From Saprospira grandis str. Lewin (lineage in GTDB: Bacteria; Bacteroidota; Bacteroidia; Chitinophagales; Saprospiraceae): DNA of 64,000 bases. Below are positions 7,993-16,999 of the stretch, one piece after another (the first letter of the stretch is position 1; every line of letters starts with the position of its first letter). The notes beneath the pieces were generated by a model, which saw nothing but the letters and a program-made list of their open reading frames with translations, made no database searches and was not told the DNA's origin. A program made the position numbers and the translations under genes. The DNA lies in the NCBI RefSeq assembly GCF_000250635.1, contig NC_016940.1, positions 496,001 through 560,000 on the forward strand, given 5' to 3'.

Positions 7993-8868
7993 ATGAATCA
8001 GGAAGAAAAAAGCCCTTGGGTCTTAGCCTATGCTTCGGTAATTGGCAACGGACATATTCAATCGGGCACCCCCTGCCAAGATAGCACGGCCCACCACCGC
8101 ATCAATGAAGATTGGGGGGTGGCGGTGGTCTGCGATGGTGCAGGTTCTGCGGCCCAATCACATATTGGGTCTGATTTTGTGGCCCGAAATACGGCCCATT
8201 GTTTAGAGGAAGTGATTCAGCGCTGTGCTTGGTCGCCCAGCCAACTGCCCGATGAACAAACTTGGCGCAAAGAGGCCCAAAGAGCCCTGCAACTGGTCAT
8301 GCAACGCCTCATGCAGTTTGCCGAAAAAAGAGAAATTCCGCTGCCTCAATTGGCTTGTACGGTCTTGGCCACCCTCTACTGTGAAGGGGCCCTACTTACC
8401 GTACATATTGGCGATGGCCGGGCCGCCTACTCCGATGCCCCAGGCCAATGGAAGGCCCTTATTGCCCCTTACCGAGGCAATGAAGCCAATGAAACGGTCT
8501 TTATTACCTCTAGAATTTGGAATCCCGCCGGCATTGAGGAATACATTGAAAGCTCGGTAACTACTGGCCCAATTCGCGCCTTTGCCCTAATGAGCGACGG
8601 TTGCGAAAAAGCGGCTTTTGAGGTTAATATCTTTGACCCCAAAACAAAAAAATACAGCGATCCCAATCGACCATTTCCCCGCTTTTTTGAGCCCAATGTG
8701 CCTGGCCTTCGCCAACTGCATAAAGAGCAAAAAAGCCAGGCGGAAATCAATACACTATGGAGCGGCTTTTTGACCGCTGGCACCAAGCAATTTAAACATG
8801 AGATTGACGACAAAAGTATGATTTTGGCCGTTCGTCTAGCCGAAGTGCCCCAAGAAAAAAATATTTAA
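7993..8868 (+). CDS. PP2C-family protein serine/threonine phosphatase
   Basis: This 291-residue cytoplasmic phosphatase carries the PP2C metal-coordinating motifs in order: GTPCQDST, VVCDGAGSAAQSHIGS, LLTVHIGDGRAAY, FALMSDGCEKAA and the late DDKSMILAV. These bind the two Mg/Mn ions that hydrolyse phospho-Ser/Thr. I chose the ATG at 7993 over the TTG two codons earlier. It sits between the vWA gene and the kinase gene and is expected to oppose the kinase. The substrate could be the kinase, the vWA protein or a third partner; nothing in the sequence decides. Confidence 0.9.
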   Translation: MNQEEKSPWVLAYASVIGNGHIQSGTPCQDSTAHHRINEDWGVAVVCDGAGSAAQSHIGSDFVARNTAHCLEEVIQRCAWSPSQLPDEQTWRKEAQRALQLVMQRLMQFAEKREIPLPQLACTVLATLYCEGALLTVHIGDGRAAYSDAPGQWKALIAPYRGNEANETVFITSRIWNPAGIEEYIESSVTTGPIRAFALMSDGCEKAAFEVNIFDPKTKKYSDPNRPFPRFFEPNVPGLRQLHKEQKSQAEINTLWSGFLTAGTKQFKHEIDDKSMILAVRLAEVPQEKNI

Positions 8869-8878
8869 AGGTCCAGAA

Positions 8879-9016
8879 AGGCGCGAAGCGCCTTGGCTTA
8901 GGGATGGACAGCAGTGGCCCGCAGGGCCAGACCGAGGCGGCAAAGCCGCCGAAGGGCCGAGCGAATAGCGAGCTGCGATACAGCCCGACCCGAGCGCAGC
9001 GAGGGGAAGCCCCAAA
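8879..9016 (+). repeat. GC-rich mosaic intergenic repeat, copy 4
   Basis: It opens with the perfect hairpin AGGCGCGAAGCGCCT (8879-8893) and carries the GGGATGG-type module, the GCGAATAGCGAG variant and the terminal AGCCCCAAAG. It is inserted inside the triad, between the phosphatase and the kinase. Confidence 0.88.
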
Positions 9017-9065
9017 GAAAAAATATATGCGCTGTTCTCCTTTATCTTCTACCCATTTTTAAACT

Positions 9066-11267
9066 ATGCCCCAACAGTTTTATATAGCCGGCAGTAAAGA
9101 GGCCATCAGTTTGCCCGACAAACCCTTTGCAAGTGGAGGGGAGGGCGGCCTGTATGCCATTGAGCATCCCGTTCGTTATTTGGATTATGTGGCCAAAATT
9201 TATCATCCGCATAAGCGCAAGAGCGAAAGCCGAGAGGAGAAGCTGAGCTATATGCTTAATAATCGGCCCAATGTGGAGCAGGAAGGCCAACATCAGCCCA
9301 TTATTTGGGTGGACCAACTGCTCTATGATGCTCAGGATAATTTTGTGGGTTACCTCATGCCCAAGGCCAAAGGCGAAAAATTGGAGGTGCTCTGTGCCCC
9401 CAATTTGCCCAAACGCCTAGGCCGTGCTTGGCACCGCCTAGCTTTTGGACATGAAGATGCCTGGCGCCTTCGGATGAAAGTTTGCTATAATATTGCCGCT
9501 GCCGTTTCTCAATTGCATGCCAGTGGTCGCTATGTTTTAGTAGACCTAAAGCCCGATAATGTCTTGATTCAGAGCAATGGACTGATTGCTTTGGTGGATA
9601 TGGACTCTATTGAGGTAGTGGAAAATGGGCAAACTGTTTTTCCCGCTACGGTGGTGACCCCAGAGTATACTCCCCCAGAGTATTATGATGGTTTGCGCCC
9701 CGGCGAAAAGTGTATCCCCAAAAGTTGGGATGAGTTTAGCTTGGCGGTTATTTTTTATCGCCTTTTGCTAGGGATTCACCCCTTTGCGGCCTCTGCCCTA
9801 CCGCCTTATGACCAGATGGTTTCTTTGGGCGATAAGATTCATCAGGGGCTCTATGTGCACCATCGGCAAGAGCTATTTAGTGTGATTCCGCCTCCGCATC
9901 GGCAATTTGAAGAGCTAGAAGAGGAAATCCAAGCCCTTTTTAACCGAAGCTTTGTTGCGGGCCATCAGCAGCCAGAAGAACGCATTTCGGCTGAAGAATG
10001 GGGAAGCACCTTTATGAATAGCCCCCTTTTGCTGATTGATCGGCCGCTGCCCTCTAAGGTCCTTTCTGTAGAACATAAACAGCAGCAAAACTGGTACGAA
10101 CTAGCCGTCAGCCGAGCCGTAGCCGAGCTCAAGCTAGCCGCACCAGAGCTCAAAGAGCTACAAGAGCAATTGATAGATGGCGGCATGAACCAAAGGCTCT
10201 TTAGAGAGAAAACAGTGAAGCTCTACAAAACTGCTGGACGCATTGCCCTGAACTTATTGAAGTTTGTTGGGATTGTCTTTGTGGTGATTGTGGCCTTTGT
10301 CTTTCTTATTGGTGCCGTATCCAATGATTTTGACTTTGCCACCGCTTTTGAGGTATTAGGCGAGCTCTTTTTCTTTATTCCCAGAACGATCTTCAACCTC
10401 GTTACGAGCCCGACGAGCTGGCTCTTTGTGCTTATCCCGCTGATCATTAGTTCGGGCCAGAGTATCACGAAATTTGTGGGCAAAAAAGTAAGTCAACTGC
10501 TCGAGTTTGCCCAAGAACAAATGGCCCTGACCAAATCTCAGCGCCGCCGATACCTAGAAGACAAGCAATATAGCCTGTTTACAGAAAGAGTTAAGCTCAA
10601 GCAAAAGGTACAGGATATTCGCCAAGAACTAGACACCTTGCTCAAGCTCAAGGAGAAAAGAGAGCGCAATTTCCAAAATACCTATGGCAAAAATGTTCGC
10701 TCGGCCAACCAAAGAATTCAAGCTGACATTGCCAAAGAAAGCTACCAAATTAAGGTGCAAGACCAAAAAGCTAGAGAGCTGATGCGGGCCGAAGCCAAGG
10801 AAATCCGAGCGCTGCGCCAACAGTATCAAAACTACTTGCAGGCTGCGCCTTATAGCCAGATTCTGGGCCATAGCCCCGAGCAAAAACTACAGCAACTGCC
10901 CTATTGGGCCGGAGCCGAAGGCATAGACAAAAGCGAAGAAATGCAAATTGCTCGGCAGCTAGAAGACTGGAAAAATAGCTTTGAAAAAGAACTGCAACTT
11001 ATTCAAAATCGATACGACCAAGCCCAAAAGGAACTGGTCGAAGAAGGAGAAACACACAAAATCAAAATTGAGGATATTGTCAAAAAAGCCTCTAAAGAAA
11101 TTCGCCAAGAATCTCAGCTGGATGACAAACTCCTCGATAAAGCCTACCGAAAGTTACTCAAAACTCGCAACGACCTCTTAATCGAATTACATGGCGAGGA
11201 ACATAAACTCAAGGACCTCAACCAGAAAATTAAACTTTTGCGCTCAGAGCTCACTCAGCTCCGATAA
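9066..11267 (+). CDS. Membrane-bound TerY-P-type protein kinase with coiled-coil tail
   Basis: A 733-residue fusion. Residues 1-330 form a protein kinase fold: glycine loop ASGGEGGLY (22-30), ATP-anchoring Lys44 (YVAKIYHPH), catalytic Asp160 in VDLKPDNVLI, and DMDS (178-181) where other kinases have DFG. The HRD motif is replaced by LVD. The motif changes resemble those of TerY-associated kinases rather than a dead kinase, since Lys, both Asp residues and Asn165 remain. Two hydrophobic segments (about 395-418 and 448-466) anchor it to the membrane. A long charged coiled coil (about 480-730) follows. It is the third gene of the vWA/PP2C/kinase triad. The membrane anchor and long coiled coil suggest a scaffold or sensor role (inference). 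Confidence 0.85.
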   Translation: MPQQFYIAGSKEAISLPDKPFASGGEGGLYAIEHPVRYLDYVAKIYHPHKRKSESREEKLSYMLNNRPNVEQEGQHQPIIWVDQLLYDAQDNFVGYLMPKAKGEKLEVLCAPNLPKRLGRAWHRLAFGHEDAWRLRMKVCYNIAAAVSQLHASGRYVLVDLKPDNVLIQSNGLIALVDMDSIEVVENGQTVFPATVVTPEYTPPEYYDGLRPGEKCIPKSWDEFSLAVIFYRLLLGIHPFAASALPPYDQMVSLGDKIHQGLYVHHRQELFSVIPPPHRQFEELEEEIQALFNRSFVAGHQQPEERISAEEWGSTFMNSPLLLIDRPLPSKVLSVEHKQQQNWYELAVSRAVAELKLAAPELKELQEQLIDGGMNQRLFREKTVKLYKTAGRIALNLLKFVGIVFVVIVAFVFLIGAVSNDFDFATAFEVLGELFFFIPRTIFNLVTSPTSWLFVLIPLIISSGQSITKFVGKKVSQLLEFAQEQMALTKSQRRRYLEDKQYSLFTERVKLKQKVQDIRQELDTLLKLKEKRERNFQNTYGKNVRSANQRIQADIAKESYQIKVQDQKARELMRAEAKEIRALRQQYQNYLQAAPYSQILGHSPEQKLQQLPYWAGAEGIDKSEEMQIARQLEDWKNSFEKELQLIQNRYDQAQKELVEEGETHKIKIEDIVKKASKEIRQESQLDDKLLDKAYRKLLKTRNDLLIELHGEEHKLKDLNQKIKLLRSELTQLR

Positions 11268-11282
11268 AAGTTGGCTTTTCTC

Positions 11283-11312
11283 TTGCTTTTTTGAGATTTA
11301 TGCTTATTTTTG
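11283..11312 (+). promoter_or_regulatory. Bacteroidota-type promoter for rpmE2
   Basis: TTG (11283-11285), a 19-bp spacer, then TAttTTTG (11305-11312) matches the -33/-7 consensus of Bacteroidota primary sigma factor promoters. It lies 45 bp upstream of the L31 start codon. Confidence 0.7.
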
Positions 11313-11356
11313 CCCTCGCTTTATTATGAATCATCATTCAAAACCAATTTTTGGCC

Positions 11357-11614
11357 ATGAAACAAGGATTGCATCCAGAAGACTATCGTCTTGTCGTGTT
11401 CAAAGATATTTCTACAGACTACAGCTTCCTAACTCGTTCTACTGCTCCTAGCAGAGACACGATCACTTGGGAAGATGGCAATGAGTATCCCCTCATTAAA
11501 TTGGAGATCTCTAGCGCCTCTCATCCTTTCTACACAGGAAAGATGACTTTTGTAGATACTGCTGGACGTATCGACAAGTTCAAAAAGAAATTTGCCAAGT
11601 TCGACTTGGGCTAG
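11357..11614 (+). CDS. rpmE2: 50S ribosomal protein L31, type B
   Basis: The 85-residue protein begins [17 protein letters not shown] and contains [30 protein letters not shown] and [10 protein letters not shown], all typical of L31 type B. It lacks the Cys residues that bind zinc in type A L31, so it is the zinc-independent C- form. I chose the ATG at 11357 rather than the TTG two codons upstream. It is a single-gene unit: its own promoter lies upstream and a strong terminator follows 24 bp after the stop. Confidence 0.95.
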   Translation: MKQGLHPEDYRLVVFKDISTDYSFLTRSTAPSRDTITWEDGNEYPLIKLEISSASHPFYTGKMTFVDTAGRIDKFKKKFAKFDLG

Positions 11615-11637
11615 GCTTTTCTTTTTGCCAAAACACA

Positions 11638-11672
11638 AGCACAATAACCGCTATGGTTGTTGTGCTTTTTTT
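11638..11672 (+). terminator. Terminator of rpmE2
   Basis: AGCACAATAACC (11638-11649) pairs with GGTTGTTGTGCT (11655-11666), with one mismatch, and is followed by a T run to 11672. Confidence 0.9.
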
Positions 11673-11674
11673 AT

Positions 11675-11906
11675 TTGGGGCTGCCCCTTCCGCTAGGTTG
11701 AAAGCCAGCGCAAAGCGGTATCGCTTTGCGAAGTGATACAAAATGAGGGTTGAAACCCTCATGAATTATCGGGCGGGTCGGGCTGTGTCGTGGCTCGCAG
11801 CTCTGCTCGGCCCTGCAGTTTTTTTCGCTTCGCTTCAAAAAACTTGGGTCTGGCCTGCGGCCACCACTTTCCATCCCTCAGCCTGCGGCGGCTTCGCCGC
11901 CTGTAG
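11675..11906 (-). repeat. GC-rich mosaic intergenic repeat, copy 5 (long form)
   Basis: This minus-orientation copy has additional palindromic modules: GCAAAGCGGTATCGCTTTGC and ATGAGGGTTGAAACCCTCAT, which also occur in copy 7. It follows the rpmE2 terminator. The remaining stretch 11907-12123 before xerD is AT-rich. A TAttTTG box at 12099-12105 is a weak promoter candidate; nothing else is seen there. Confidence 0.88.
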
Positions 11907-12123
11907 AGCCGCATAGGGCAAAAAAAAGAGATTTTCTTCCCCTTGTAGGAAAAAAACCTCTACACTTTCAGAATAACGGTACATAAATTTCCGCTTTAGG
12001 CTTCTAATTTAGGAAAATAAATTTTGTCAAAGCAGCCTTTCCTGCTTTTTTATTAGACAATTTTTAACTTTTTTAAATTTCTATTTTACAGCCTTTTTAT
12101 TTTTGTCCCCTTTAATTTATGCT

Positions 12124-13035
12124 ATGCTAGACCTTTATTTGCCTGCTTTTGAAGCCTTTTTGCAATTGGAAAAGGGCTTATCTAATGCTTCTTTGGCCGC
12201 TTATAAAAGTGATTTGAAGCAGCTCAACCGCTACCTCAAGCAACAAGAGGAGCTAGAACAATTGGCCGATATAGATAAGCAGACGCTAAGAAGCTTTATT
12301 CAAGAACTACAAAAGCTCGGCTTGGCCAAAAGCAGCCAGGCCCGTATGCTCTCTTCTATTAAAAGCTTTTTTGCCTTTTTGCGTCTAGAGCAATTGGTAG
12401 AGCAAGACCCCTCGGTCCTATTAGAAGCCCCAAAACAGGCCCGAAAACTGCCCGAATACCTCAGTATTGATGAGGTGGACCAAATATTCAATGCCATCGA
12501 TCTCTCGCATCCGCAGGGGCACCGCAACCGCGCCATGCTCGAGCTGCTCTATGCCTGTGGCCTAAGGGCCAGCGAGCTTTGCGAACTCAAATTATCGGGC
12601 CTTTTGCTAGAAATGGACCTTATTCGCCTTTGGGGAAAGGGTCAAAAGGAACGCATTGTCCCCATTGGAGAATCAGCTAAGCAACAACTGCTCTTTTATT
12701 TGGAGCAAAGAAAACATACAGAAATTGCCCCCAAAGCGGAAGATATTGTCTTTTTGAATAGAAGAGGCAAACAGCTCTCTCGACAAATGCTCTTTTTGGT
12801 GGTCAAGAAAGCGGTGGCCGATGCAGGCATAGAAAAAAACATTTCGCCCCATAGTTTTCGCCATAGCTTTGCCACCCATTTGGTAGAAGGTGGGGCCGAC
12901 CTGAGATTGGTCCAGCAACTATTAGGTCATGCCTCTATTACCACCACCGAACTCTACAGTCAACTCGATAATCGCTACTTAAAAGAAAGTTTGCGCTCAT
13001 TTCATCCCGCACAACAACAAAAGCCCAAAGAGTAA
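12124..13035 (+). CDS. xerD: Tyrosine recombinase, XerD/XerC type
   Basis: Tyrosine recombinases of this type resolve chromosome dimers at dif with the partner Xer protein and FtsK. The 303-residue length is usual. An N-terminal SAM-like core-binding domain (about residues 1-90) precedes the catalytic domain. The full catalytic set is visible: Arg148 (ACGLRASELCEL), Lys172 (GKGQKERIVPIG), His243 and Arg246 (SPHSFRHSFATHL), His269 (LLGHASITTTELY) and Tyr278. I used the ATG at 12124 instead of the TTG at 12103. No integron, phage or integrative element genes are adjacent, so a housekeeping role is likelier than mobile-element integration. XerD versus XerC cannot be settled from one gene. Confidence 0.9.
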   Translation: MLDLYLPAFEAFLQLEKGLSNASLAAYKSDLKQLNRYLKQQEELEQLADIDKQTLRSFIQELQKLGLAKSSQARMLSSIKSFFAFLRLEQLVEQDPSVLLEAPKQARKLPEYLSIDEVDQIFNAIDLSHPQGHRNRAMLELLYACGLRASELCELKLSGLLLEMDLIRLWGKGQKERIVPIGESAKQQLLFYLEQRKHTEIAPKAEDIVFLNRRGKQLSRQMLFLVVKKAVADAGIEKNISPHSFRHSFATHLVEGGADLRLVQQLLGHASITTTELYSQLDNRYLKESLRSFHPAQQQKPKE

Positions 13036-13040
13036 CTTTT

Positions 13041-13195
13041 GGCGCCCTACAGGCCCCTCAGGGCCGCAGGCTGAGGGGCTGTAGCAGGGCCGCCAAAGGC
13101 GGCAGACCGAGGCGCTTTGCACCGAAGGGCCGAGCAGACCTGCGAGCTGCGAAATGGCCCGACCCAAGGCCGAAGGCCGCAGGGGCAGCCCCAAA
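13041..13195 (+). repeat. GC-rich mosaic intergenic repeat, copy 6
   Basis: It carries the AGACCTGCGAGC variant of the core and a terminal GGGGCAGCCCCAAAA end that abuts the 3' end of the subtilase gene on the minus strand. Confidence 0.88.
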
Positions 13196-13199
13196 ACCT

Positions 13200-15749
13200 C
13201 TAATCGATTAACATGAGTGGGCTAGACCAAAGACCAAGCTGCAAAAAGTACTGTCCAGCAGGATACTTATTTTGTAAATTCAGGCTAGTATTTGGCCCTT
13301 GAACGGTTCCAGTTTCTAAGACTTGGCCCTGTAGGTTGTAAAGCTGGTAAGAGAAAGTTCCCGCCTTGGGCAAACGGAGTTGAAATTGGCCCGAATTGGG
13401 TTGCGGCCAAAGTTTTAGCGCTTCCTTTTCGCTAAGCACCGTGCTCGTATAAGGCGTAAGATAAACGCAATAATCCTCGGTTTCGGCATTTTGATGTTGT
13501 TGACAAAGCTCTGGATATTGGTTCCAGCGCAGGGCTATCCGCAGGCGGCTGGGGCCAGGCTGCGCCTGCTGTGGCAAATACAACTGGCCCAAAAGCAAAT
13601 TGCTTCCATTAAATTGGCCTTCATAAAGTAGCTCATCGGCATCCTCAAAATCGCCATCGCCATTGAGGTCCAGCCAAATGCGGAGGCTTTCCTGATAGAG
13701 ATCGCCCTGTTCTACCTCAAAGGGAATCGACTGGCCAATAGGCCAATGCAAGACCAGACTATCTTGCCAAAAATAGCCGCCATTATTGCCCGTTTGCTGC
13801 TCATATTGGCCTAGGCGAATGCGCTCGATCCAGTCAAAGGTATTTTGTAGGCCCTGCATATTGCAGTATTGTTGTGGGCTGCAGGCAGGGCAACCTTCGC
13901 TGCGGAAAAAATGCAGGGGCCCCCAATCGCTGCTATCGCCCCTTAGGCAATGGCTCTGCAGCTGGTACTCAAAAAGGAGGCAGCTATCGAGCAGTGGCAA
14001 AACAAAAAGGCTATCTATAGCCGCCAGCTGCTGCCAAGACTGTCCGCTATTATGAGGCCGAAATCGCAGGGCCGAGCTAGAGGCATTGCTAGGCAAATGG
14101 GCCAATAATTCTCGTTCTTGATTGGCATTGAGGCTCCAGCTTTCGGACTGAGGCGGCAGACAGCAATCTGTAGTACTTAATTGCAGCAAAAGGCTATCTT
14201 GAGGGCCACAAAGCGGATAGATTTTGAGCTCATAGCGCTGGCAATGGGCCAAATTAGCTAGGGTATCACGGCTAGAGAGGTAGAGGGTATCCCAGGGAAA
14301 GCTGGCATCGGTTCTGAGCAAAACTTGCAGACTATCCTCATAATGTGGCGAATGCAAATAAAAGCCCTCATCAAAGGCCTCCAAATAAAAATCGGGAGGT
14401 AAAAGGCAGCTATCGGCGGGGCAAGGCAGTTGTTGGACCAATTGGCCCGCATTGAGATAAGAGGAGCTTGTGGTAATCGTCTGCAGGCTGCCGCTGGGCG
14501 TTCCGCTTTGCAAAAGCGTTGCCTTAACGGCCAAGGCAGCCGCGGCAGGCCAGCGTTTGGCCCATTGCATAAAATTGGGACAGGCCGCCGCATAGGCTAG
14601 GGCTATACTGCCCGTTACCGAAGGCGTAGCGGCAGAGGTTCCGCCAAAGCTACCATAACTTCCTCCATTTTGGGCCGTAAACACCCCATCGCCAAAAGCG
14701 CCAAGATCTACAGAAAGAGCGCCATAGCCCCCAGCCCGCAGCCCAAAACGGTTTAGATTGGTCACAACAATTAGGTAATCGCTGCTGCAAAGGCTGGGCA
14801 AATCGCCAGCGGTTTCTACATTAACGTCATTATTCGTGGTGGCAGCCACGCTAAGAATCCCGGCCTGCCCCAAGCTATCGTAAAAGCCACACCAAAGCGG
14901 CGCCGAATTGGGCAAAGCATGATCTAAGCCCCAAGAAGAATTACAAGCCACCACAAAGGCCCCTTCTTGTCCATTGCTTTGATTGTAGCGTTGCCGTTGG
15001 CGCAAGACATAGCCGTAGGCGGCCAAAATATTGGCCTCAGTAGTATTAAAATCATTTCGGATGATCAGCAGTTGGCTGTTCCAGGCTAGGCCAGCGATAC
15101 CTGTAGCATTATTGCCTCGGCCAGCGGCTAAGGCGGCTACAGCGCTCCCATGATTTCCCCCTTGAATTTGGTCATTTTGGCTGTTGCTATTCCAACCCCA
15201 AAAATCATCGACATAGCCATTTTGGTCCTCATCAATTTGATTATTGGGAATTTCGGCTTGGTTTTGCCAAATGGCGGGGGCTAAATCGGGATGTGTTTTC
15301 TCTACCCCATCATCAACAATGGCCAGCACAATGGGGTCGCCAAGGCGGCTGCTATCGCCGCCGCCCGCCAATTGCCAGGCGGGAAAAGCATTATGGTCTA
15401 GGCCGGCTGGACCTCCAGCTTGTCCTGTATTTTGATGTTGCCATTGTTGGCCCAATAAACTATCATTGGGAATTTGGCGATATTTGAGGCGGCGGTTTCT
15501 TTGGGCCATTTTGACTTCGGGCAGGCCCCAGAGTTCGGGCAAAAGATCGCTAGTTGAATTTGTTTTGAGCAAAAAATAGCTGCTCTGGGGAATCAGCAAC
15601 TCTGGGGCCGCCCATTGGCCGGGCAATTCGGCCATGAGCTGGCGAATTTGCTCCTGCTTATGCAGCAAAACAATATACTCTCCGGGCTGCGCTTGGCCCC
15701 AAAGGAGGCTGCTCAAAAACAGAAAAAAACTAGTTAAATACAATCGCAT
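13200..15749 (-). CDS. Secreted S8 (subtilisin-like) peptidase with GEVED and T9SS sorting domains
   Basis: The 849-residue protein has a signal peptide (MRLYLTSFFLFLSSLLWGQA), a short pro-region and a subtilase domain. The catalytic triad is intact: Asp in AIVDDGVEKTHPDL (about residue 146), His in GGNHGSAVAALAAG (about 204) and Ser in GGTSAATPSVTG (about 370). A Cys-rich middle region contains fibronectin-like stretches. A GEVED-type module follows (IWLDLNGDGDFEDADELLYE). The last 80 residues are a type IX secretion sorting domain (LKLWPQPNSGQFQLRL... LYNLQGQVLETG... YPAGQYFLQL). It is expected to be exported across the outer membrane. A role in prey or polymer digestion would fit a predatory lifestyle, but that is inference. 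Confidence 0.93.
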   Translation of the reverse strand: MRLYLTSFFLFLSSLLWGQAQPGEYIVLLHKQEQIRQLMAELPGQWAAPELLIPQSSYFLLKTNSTSDLLPELWGLPEVKMAQRNRRLKYRQIPNDSLLGQQWQHQNTGQAGGPAGLDHNAFPAWQLAGGGDSSRLGDPIVLAIVDDGVEKTHPDLAPAIWQNQAEIPNNQIDEDQNGYVDDFWGWNSNSQNDQIQGGNHGSAVAALAAGRGNNATGIAGLAWNSQLLIIRNDFNTTEANILAAYGYVLRQRQRYNQSNGQEGAFVVACNSSWGLDHALPNSAPLWCGFYDSLGQAGILSVAATTNNDVNVETAGDLPSLCSSDYLIVVTNLNRFGLRAGGYGALSVDLGAFGDGVFTAQNGGSYGSFGGTSAATPSVTGSIALAYAAACPNFMQWAKRWPAAAALAVKATLLQSGTPSGSLQTITTSSSYLNAGQLVQQLPCPADSCLLPPDFYLEAFDEGFYLHSPHYEDSLQVLLRTDASFPWDTLYLSSRDTLANLAHCQRYELKIYPLCGPQDSLLLQLSTTDCCLPPQSESWSLNANQERELLAHLPSNASSSALRFRPHNSGQSWQQLAAIDSLFVLPLLDSCLLFEYQLQSHCLRGDSSDWGPLHFFRSEGCPACSPQQYCNMQGLQNTFDWIERIRLGQYEQQTGNNGGYFWQDSLVLHWPIGQSIPFEVEQGDLYQESLRIWLDLNGDGDFEDADELLYEGQFNGSNLLLGQLYLPQQAQPGPSRLRIALRWNQYPELCQQHQNAETEDYCVYLTPYTSTVLSEKEALKLWPQPNSGQFQLRLPKAGTFSYQLYNLQGQVLETGTVQGPNTSLNLQNKYPAGQYFLQLGLWSSPLMLID

Positions 15750-15820
15750 ATTATACAGATTTGAAGGGGCGGGTTTTCTTAATTAACGCTTTAGAAAAGC
15801 GAAACGGCTACAAAAAAAGT

Positions 15821-15856
15821 AAAAAAGGGAGTTGACCAAATGGTCAACTCCCTTTT
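15821..15856. terminator. Bidirectional-looking terminator between Skp cluster and subtilase
   Basis: GGGAGTTGACC (15827-15837) pairs perfectly with GGTCAACTCCC (15842-15852) over a 4-base loop. It is flanked by an A run and a T run, so it can act on either strand. It mainly ends the Skp cluster transcript. Confidence 0.9.
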
Positions 15857-15878
15857 CTTTGTCCTAAAACAAAATGGA

Positions 15879-16385
15879 TTAAATGCCCAATTTTGCTTTT
15901 ACTTTTGAGGTAGCATCAATGCCTCCTTCAGAGTACATAATAAGCTTTACATCCATAATATAGCTATAGCCATTTTCGGCAGCTACATCGGTAAGGGCCT
16001 TATTAAACTGCTCATAAAGCGGCTTGATGAGGTCCTGTTCTTTTTTGGCCAAAGAACGCTCTGCTTCTGCGCTTTTTTGCTGCAAAGCTTGCTGCATTTT
16101 CTGCAGTTGTTCTTCTGCTTGTTTTTGTTGTGCAGGAGAAAGCAAACCTTGCTGTGCTTTTTCCATGGTGCTGGTATAAAAATCCTGGACCTTTTTGCTT
16201 TCTGCTTCTAGTTGCTTTTGCAAAATTTTACCATAAGATTCTACCTCTGCTTTTGCTCTTTTGTAGGCGGGCATATTGGGAATAATCGCGTCGCCATCTA
16301 CATGAGCCATTTTTTGGGCCGATAGTGGCGTAGCTGCCAAAAAGAGCAAGCAGGCCATTAGGCTAAAAAAAGAAGCCAATTTCAT
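15879..16385 (-). CDS. OmpH/Skp-family periplasmic chaperone, paralogue 3
   Basis: This 168-residue protein has a signal peptide (MKLASFFSLMACLLFLAATPLSA) and then the Skp pattern: a short beta start (AHVDGDAIIPNMPAYKRAKAEVESY), two long charged helices rich in Gln/Lys/Glu, and a closing strand (NGYSYIMDVKLIMY). Skp trimers hold unfolded outer-membrane proteins with such helical tentacles. It is the last of three tandem paralogues and is closest to the middle one, sharing IIPNMP.YKRAKAEVESY. It ends in a strong terminator. The Asp-Val-Lys strand end differs from its neighbour. Confidence 0.9.
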   Translation of the reverse strand: MKLASFFSLMACLLFLAATPLSAQKMAHVDGDAIIPNMPAYKRAKAEVESYGKILQKQLEAESKKVQDFYTSTMEKAQQGLLSPAQQKQAEEQLQKMQQALQQKSAEAERSLAKKEQDLIKPLYEQFNKALTDVAAENGYSYIMDVKLIMYSEGGIDATSKVKAKLGI

Positions 16386-16409
16386 AATACTAATTGTTTT
16401 GGGGTGAAA

Positions 16410-16925
16410 TTAAATGCCAAGCTTGGCTTTGAGTTTGGCTGTTGCATCGCTGCCACCTTGGTGATAGAGCAACATCTTTTTGTCTAGGATATAGGCATAA
16501 CCATTTTCCTTGGCCACTTCTTTGAGTTTAGACTCAAATTTTTCATAAAGGGGCTTAGTAAGGTCTTGTTCTTTGCGCACCAAATCCTCATCGGCTTTGA
16601 GGGCCTGTTTTTGCAAATCTTCCTGCATTTTGGCCAATTTCTGCTCCGCTTCTTTTTGCTGAATGGGCGTCATTGTTCCTGCTTGCACCTTAGCCATTAC
16701 ATCGGCATAGTACTGCTGCATAGTCGCTTGCTTCCCCTCTAGTTGTTTTTCCAAAATCTTGCGGTAAGATTCTACCTCGGCTTTGGCTCTTTTGTATTCG
16801 GGCATATTGGGAATGATGACATCGGCATCTACGTAGGCAATTTTTTGTTGGCCGTAGCTCACTGAGCTAAAGGCCATAAAAGTAAGCAACATCAAAATGC
16901 TGCTGAGCTGCATAAGCTTTTTCAT
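16410..16925 (-). CDS. OmpH/Skp-family periplasmic chaperone, paralogue 2
   Basis: The 171-residue protein has a signal peptide (MKKLMQLSSILMLLTFMAFSSVSYG) and the Skp core (KIAYVDADVIIPNMPEYKRAKAEVESYRKIL), helical tentacles to about residue 125 and a final NGYAYILDKKMLLYHQGG segment. It lies 24 bp upstream of the third paralogue and clearly arose with it by duplication. A TAttTTTG box at 16966-16973 could give this gene its own transcript in addition to read-through from the first paralogue. Confidence 0.9.
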   Translation of the reverse strand: MKKLMQLSSILMLLTFMAFSSVSYGQQKIAYVDADVIIPNMPEYKRAKAEVESYRKILEKQLEGKQATMQQYYADVMAKVQAGTMTPIQQKEAEQKLAKMQEDLQKQALKADEDLVRKEQDLTKPLYEKFESKLKEVAKENGYAYILDKKMLLYHQGGSDATAKLKAKLGI

Positions 16926-16965
16926 AGTATTTCTTAAAATTTTGAAGTTTGACGAATTAAGCGCA

Positions 16966-16973
16966 CAAAAATA
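16966..16973 (-). promoter_or_regulatory. Candidate -7 box before Skp paralogue 2
   Basis: On the minus strand this reads TAttTTTG, about 41 bp upstream of the ATG. There is no clear -33 TTG, so confidence is limited. Confidence 0.4.
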
Positions 16974-16999
16974 AATTTTTTTGGCGAAATCTAAGGAAC

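Noticed and set aside
12124-13035. An integrative element built around the tyrosine recombinase
   Set aside because: The protein looks like a housekeeping XerD/XerC, and no attachment-site repeats, phage or conjugation genes flank it.
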